Assembly: GCA_003511825.1 (NCBI GenBank)
Contig: DOIU01000092.1
Coordinates: forward strand, 1-9,059
Length of the DNA stretch: 9,059 bases
Source: Gammaproteobacteria bacterium
GTDB taxonomy: Bacteria > Pseudomonadota > Gammaproteobacteria > Granulosicoccales > Granulosicoccaceae
Direction: 5' to 3'
In this document: piece after piece, positions 7,191 to 9,059 of the stretch
How positions within the stretch are numbered: the first letter of the stretch is position 1
How the letters are laid out: every line of letters begins with the position of its first letter
The notes under the pieces: generated by a model
What the model was told of the DNA's origin: nothing
Seen by the model: the letters and a program-made list of their open reading frames with translations, nothing else
Databases searched by the model: none
Made by a program: the position numbers and the translations under genes

Positions 7191-7953
7191 TAACGGTGCT
7201 TGTCAGTAGTTCGCCGGCCTGAAAGGAATTGGGGTATTTTTGCAACAAGGTATCGGAGAGCTGCTGCGCCTCATCCAAACGCCCGGCTGATCGATAAACT
7301 TGAAAGCCAATCCACAGACTTCGCGGTGTTTCTCGGCCTTTCGTCGCATAACGCCGGTAGTAGGCAAGCGCCAATTCCATCCGCTCTGCGCGTAAATTCA
7401 AATCCGCCAGATTGAGCAAGGCGGGGGAGTAATCCGGCTTGGCTTTAATCGCTTTGGCGAGATAGCGCTCGGCGTCGGCGGGTCGTTCGGCATCCAGTAA
7501 ACAGATGCCTGCATTGTCCAACGCATACTCCGGTGTTTTGTAATAGCGGTTTTCTACCGCAGCGTCGAATGCCGTTATGGCCTCGGCAACGCGATCATCA
7601 CCGCACAAAAATACGCCATAAGCATTCTGATGGTCGCCGTTCAGAGGCTCGAGCACGATGGCCCGTTTATAGTGTTTCTCGGCGAGCGTATTATCACCCA
7701 CGCGCGACTGGAGCTGCGCGTAGCCCGCGTGCGCGAGCGCGTTGCGAGAATCTTGGCTCAAAGCTTTTTCCAGCTTGATCCGAGCCTGCTCCAGGTCGCC
7801 CTGCTGACGCATGTATTTGATCCCTAGCTGGGCATTGAACTGGGCGGCCTTTTCGCTGCTGATCTTGCCGGTTTGCACACTGGAGGCGCAGGCCTGCAAC
7901 AACATCACCAGCAAAGCGACAGTACTGTAATAGCCCATGCGCGTAATTCTCAT
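7183..7953 (-). CDS. pilF: Type IV pilus biogenesis/stability lipoprotein PilF (PilW)
   Basis: PilF/PilW is the outer-membrane pilotin needed to place and multimerise the PilQ secretin for type IV pili. The chosen start (ATG at 7953) gives 256 aa, like known PilF proteins. It begins MRITRMGYYSTVALLVMLLQ, a type II signal peptide ending in lipobox L19-Q20-A21-C22; Ala follows the Cys, consistent with outer-membrane sorting. The mature part is a stack of about six TPR repeats, for example AQLGIKYMRQQGDLEQARIK, AGYAQLQSRVGDNTLAEKHY and NLADLNLRAERMELALAYYR. A longer frame opening at 8034 adds 27 residues encoded inside rlmN and would bury the signal peptide, so I reject it. The start overlaps the rlmN stop by 4 nt (ATGA). 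A type IV pilus is therefore likely in this organism, though no other pilus gene is in the window. Confidence 0.94.
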   Translation of the reverse strand: MRITRMGYYSTVALLVMLLQACASSVQTGKISSEKAAQFNAQLGIKYMRQQGDLEQARIKLEKALSQDSRNALAHAGYAQLQSRVGDNTLAEKHYKRAIVLEPLNGDHQNAYGVFLCGDDRVAEAITAFDAAVENRYYKTPEYALDNAGICLLDAERPADAERYLAKAIKAKPDYSPALLNLADLNLRAERMELALAYYRRYATKGRETPRSLWIGFQVYRSAGRLDEAQQLSDTLLQKYPNSFQAGELLTSTVND

Positions 7954-9056
7954 CGCTGCTCCCCAAAACGCTGTTCTTGGAATTTGCGGTACCGACGGCT
8001 GCGGTCCGTTAGCTCTCCCGCAAGTTGACCGCATGCGGCGTCAATATCATCACCTCGTGTCGCGCGCTTGAGCGTACGTATCCCGGCGCGATTGAGGATA
8101 TTCCAGAATCGATCAATGGCAGCGTTGTCAGAACGCTGGTATCCCGAGCCCTGGAATGGATTAAACGGAATTAAATTCACTTTGCAGGGGAAATTGCGCA
8201 ACAGCTTGGCCAATTCACGCGCATGCTCGGGTTGGTCATTCACACCCGCCAACAGAACATACTCGAACATGATGTGTTTTTTGTGATCCGTTTCGACAAA
8301 CCTGCGACAGGCTTGCATCAACTCAGCCACGGGGTATTTGCGATTGATGGGCATCAGCTCGTTACGCAACGTGTCGTTGGCCGCGTGCAGAGACACCGCC
8401 AGCGACACATCAATCTCAGCCTTGAGGCGATCCATGGCTGGAATAATGCCTGAAGTACTCACCGTGACCTTACGCTTGCTCAAACCAAAGGCAAGGTCAT
8501 CCAGCATCAATGACAAGGACGGCACCAATGGACGCACATTGAGCAAAGGTTCACCCATGCCCATCATCACGATATTCGTCACGCGTCGATCAGCCGTTTC
8601 AGGCTTGTTACGCAAAATCTGATTCGTTAAATACAGCTGCCCCACCATTTCTGCGGCGGTGAGGTTGCGATTAAATCCTTGCCGTGCGGTTGAGCAAAAT
8701 GAACAATCCAATGCACAGCCGATCTGACTGGACACGCACAAGGTGCTACGACCGGACTCGGGTATGTAGACGGTTTCTACCGAGTTGCCACAGCTCATCC
8801 GCATCAGCCATTTGCAGCTGCCATCGGAAGACCACTGCTCATAGGCAATCTCTGGCAGCCGGATCTCCGCCTGCGCATGTAGCTTCTCGCGGCAGGCTCG
8901 AGAGAGATCGGTCATGTCGTCAAAATCAACGACATGCCGATGGTAAATCCACTTCATGAGCTGAGTGACCCGATAGGGTTTCTCCCCCATCTCAGCGAAG
9001 AACCCCTGCAGACCCTTTTTGTCGAGTCCCAGCAAATTGGTTTTCGAATCACTCAT
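7950..9056 (-). CDS. rlmN: Dual-specificity 23S rRNA/tRNA adenine C2-methyltransferase RlmN
   Basis: Radical-SAM enzyme that methylates C2 of A2503 in 23S rRNA and of A37 in certain tRNAs, using a methylated cysteine intermediate. The 368-aa protein is complete, with its ATG only 3 bases from the right edge, so promoter and ribosome binding site lie outside. The radical-SAM cluster motif CALDCSFC supplies Cys114, Cys118 and Cys121. The SAM-binding GMGEP is at 166-170. The methyl-accepting cysteine is Cys342 in GDDIDAACGQLAGE near the C-terminus. Glu94 in NSVETVYIPE matches the family's proposed catalytic glutamate. This is RlmN rather than Cfr, judging by the gammaproteobacterial pilF-rodZ-hisS context and the close match to E. 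coli motifs. It is the first gene of the minus-strand operon visible here; its stop overlaps the pilF start by 4 nt. Confidence 0.97.
   Translation of the reverse strand: MSDSKTNLLGLDKKGLQGFFAEMGEKPYRVTQLMKWIYHRHVVDFDDMTDLSRACREKLHAQAEIRLPEIAYEQWSSDGSCKWLMRMSCGNSVETVYIPESGRSTLCVSSQIGCALDCSFCSTARQGFNRNLTAAEMVGQLYLTNQILRNKPETADRRVTNIVMMGMGEPLLNVRPLVPSLSLMLDDLAFGLSKRKVTVSTSGIIPAMDRLKAEIDVSLAVSLHAANDTLRNELMPINRKYPVAELMQACRRFVETDHKKHIMFEYVLLAGVNDQPEHARELAKLLRNFPCKVNLIPFNPFQGSGYQRSDNAAIDRFWNILNRAGIRTLKRATRGDDIDAACGQLAGELTDRSRRYRKFQEQRFGEQR
7959..7964 (-). promoter_or_regulatory. Ribosome binding site that fixes the pilF start
   Basis: GGGGAG on the minus strand, 5 nt before the ATG at 7953 and inside the last codons of rlmN. 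It supports the short, lipoprotein-encoding start of pilF over the ATG at 8034. Confidence 0.65.
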
Positions 9057-9059
9057 GCC

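Noticed and set aside
7954..8034. Longer pilF reading frame starting at the ATG at 8034
   Set aside because: It adds 27 residues encoded inside rlmN, places the lipoprotein signal peptide internally, and ignores the GGGGAG ribosome binding site and ATGA overlap at 7950-7953.

Overview
The window looks like a stretch of gammaproteobacterial chromosome. Its backbone is the conserved rlmN-pilF-rodZ-(ispG)-hisS-yfgM-bamB-der block known from Escherichia and Pseudomonas. GC content is moderate, codon use looks even across the genes, and I see no insertion sequence, phage gene, CRISPR array, tRNA or rRNA. The presence of pilF (type IV pilus pilotin) and the protein sequences suggest a free-living, non-enteric gammaproteobacterium. 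The genus cannot be read from this sequence alone.

Layout from left to right: the 5' end of der (minus strand, cut by the window edge); a 293-base divergent intergenic region; a plus-strand gene for a membrane-bound PAS-GGDEF-EAL cyclic-di-GMP protein (783 aa); then six minus-strand genes. In transcription order these six are rlmN (starts 3 bases inside the right edge), pilF, rodZ, hisS, yfgM and bamB. They are packed as an operon, with overlaps of 4 nt (rlmN/pilF), 8 nt (pilF/rodZ) and 4 nt (yfgM/bamB), and gaps of 12 nt (rodZ/hisS) and 16 nt (hisS/yfgM).

The genes cover 23S rRNA/tRNA methylation (RlmN), type IV pilus secretin assembly (PilF), cell shape (RodZ), histidyl-tRNA charging (HisS), periplasmic chaperoning at the Sec translocon (YfgM), outer-membrane protein assembly (BamB) and ribosome maturation (Der).

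Two things depart from the usual order. First, ispG (gcpE), normally between rodZ and hisS, is absent, and hisS follows rodZ directly without a visible Shine-Dalgarno sequence. Second, the c-di-GMP gene sits in the opposite orientation between bamB and der. It separates der from its usual operon, overlaps the bamB 3' end by 10 nt tail to tail, and leaves no room for a terminator between the convergent genes. I found no convincing new multi-gene system; the main interest is this rearrangement of an essential housekeeping operon and the signalling gene in it.
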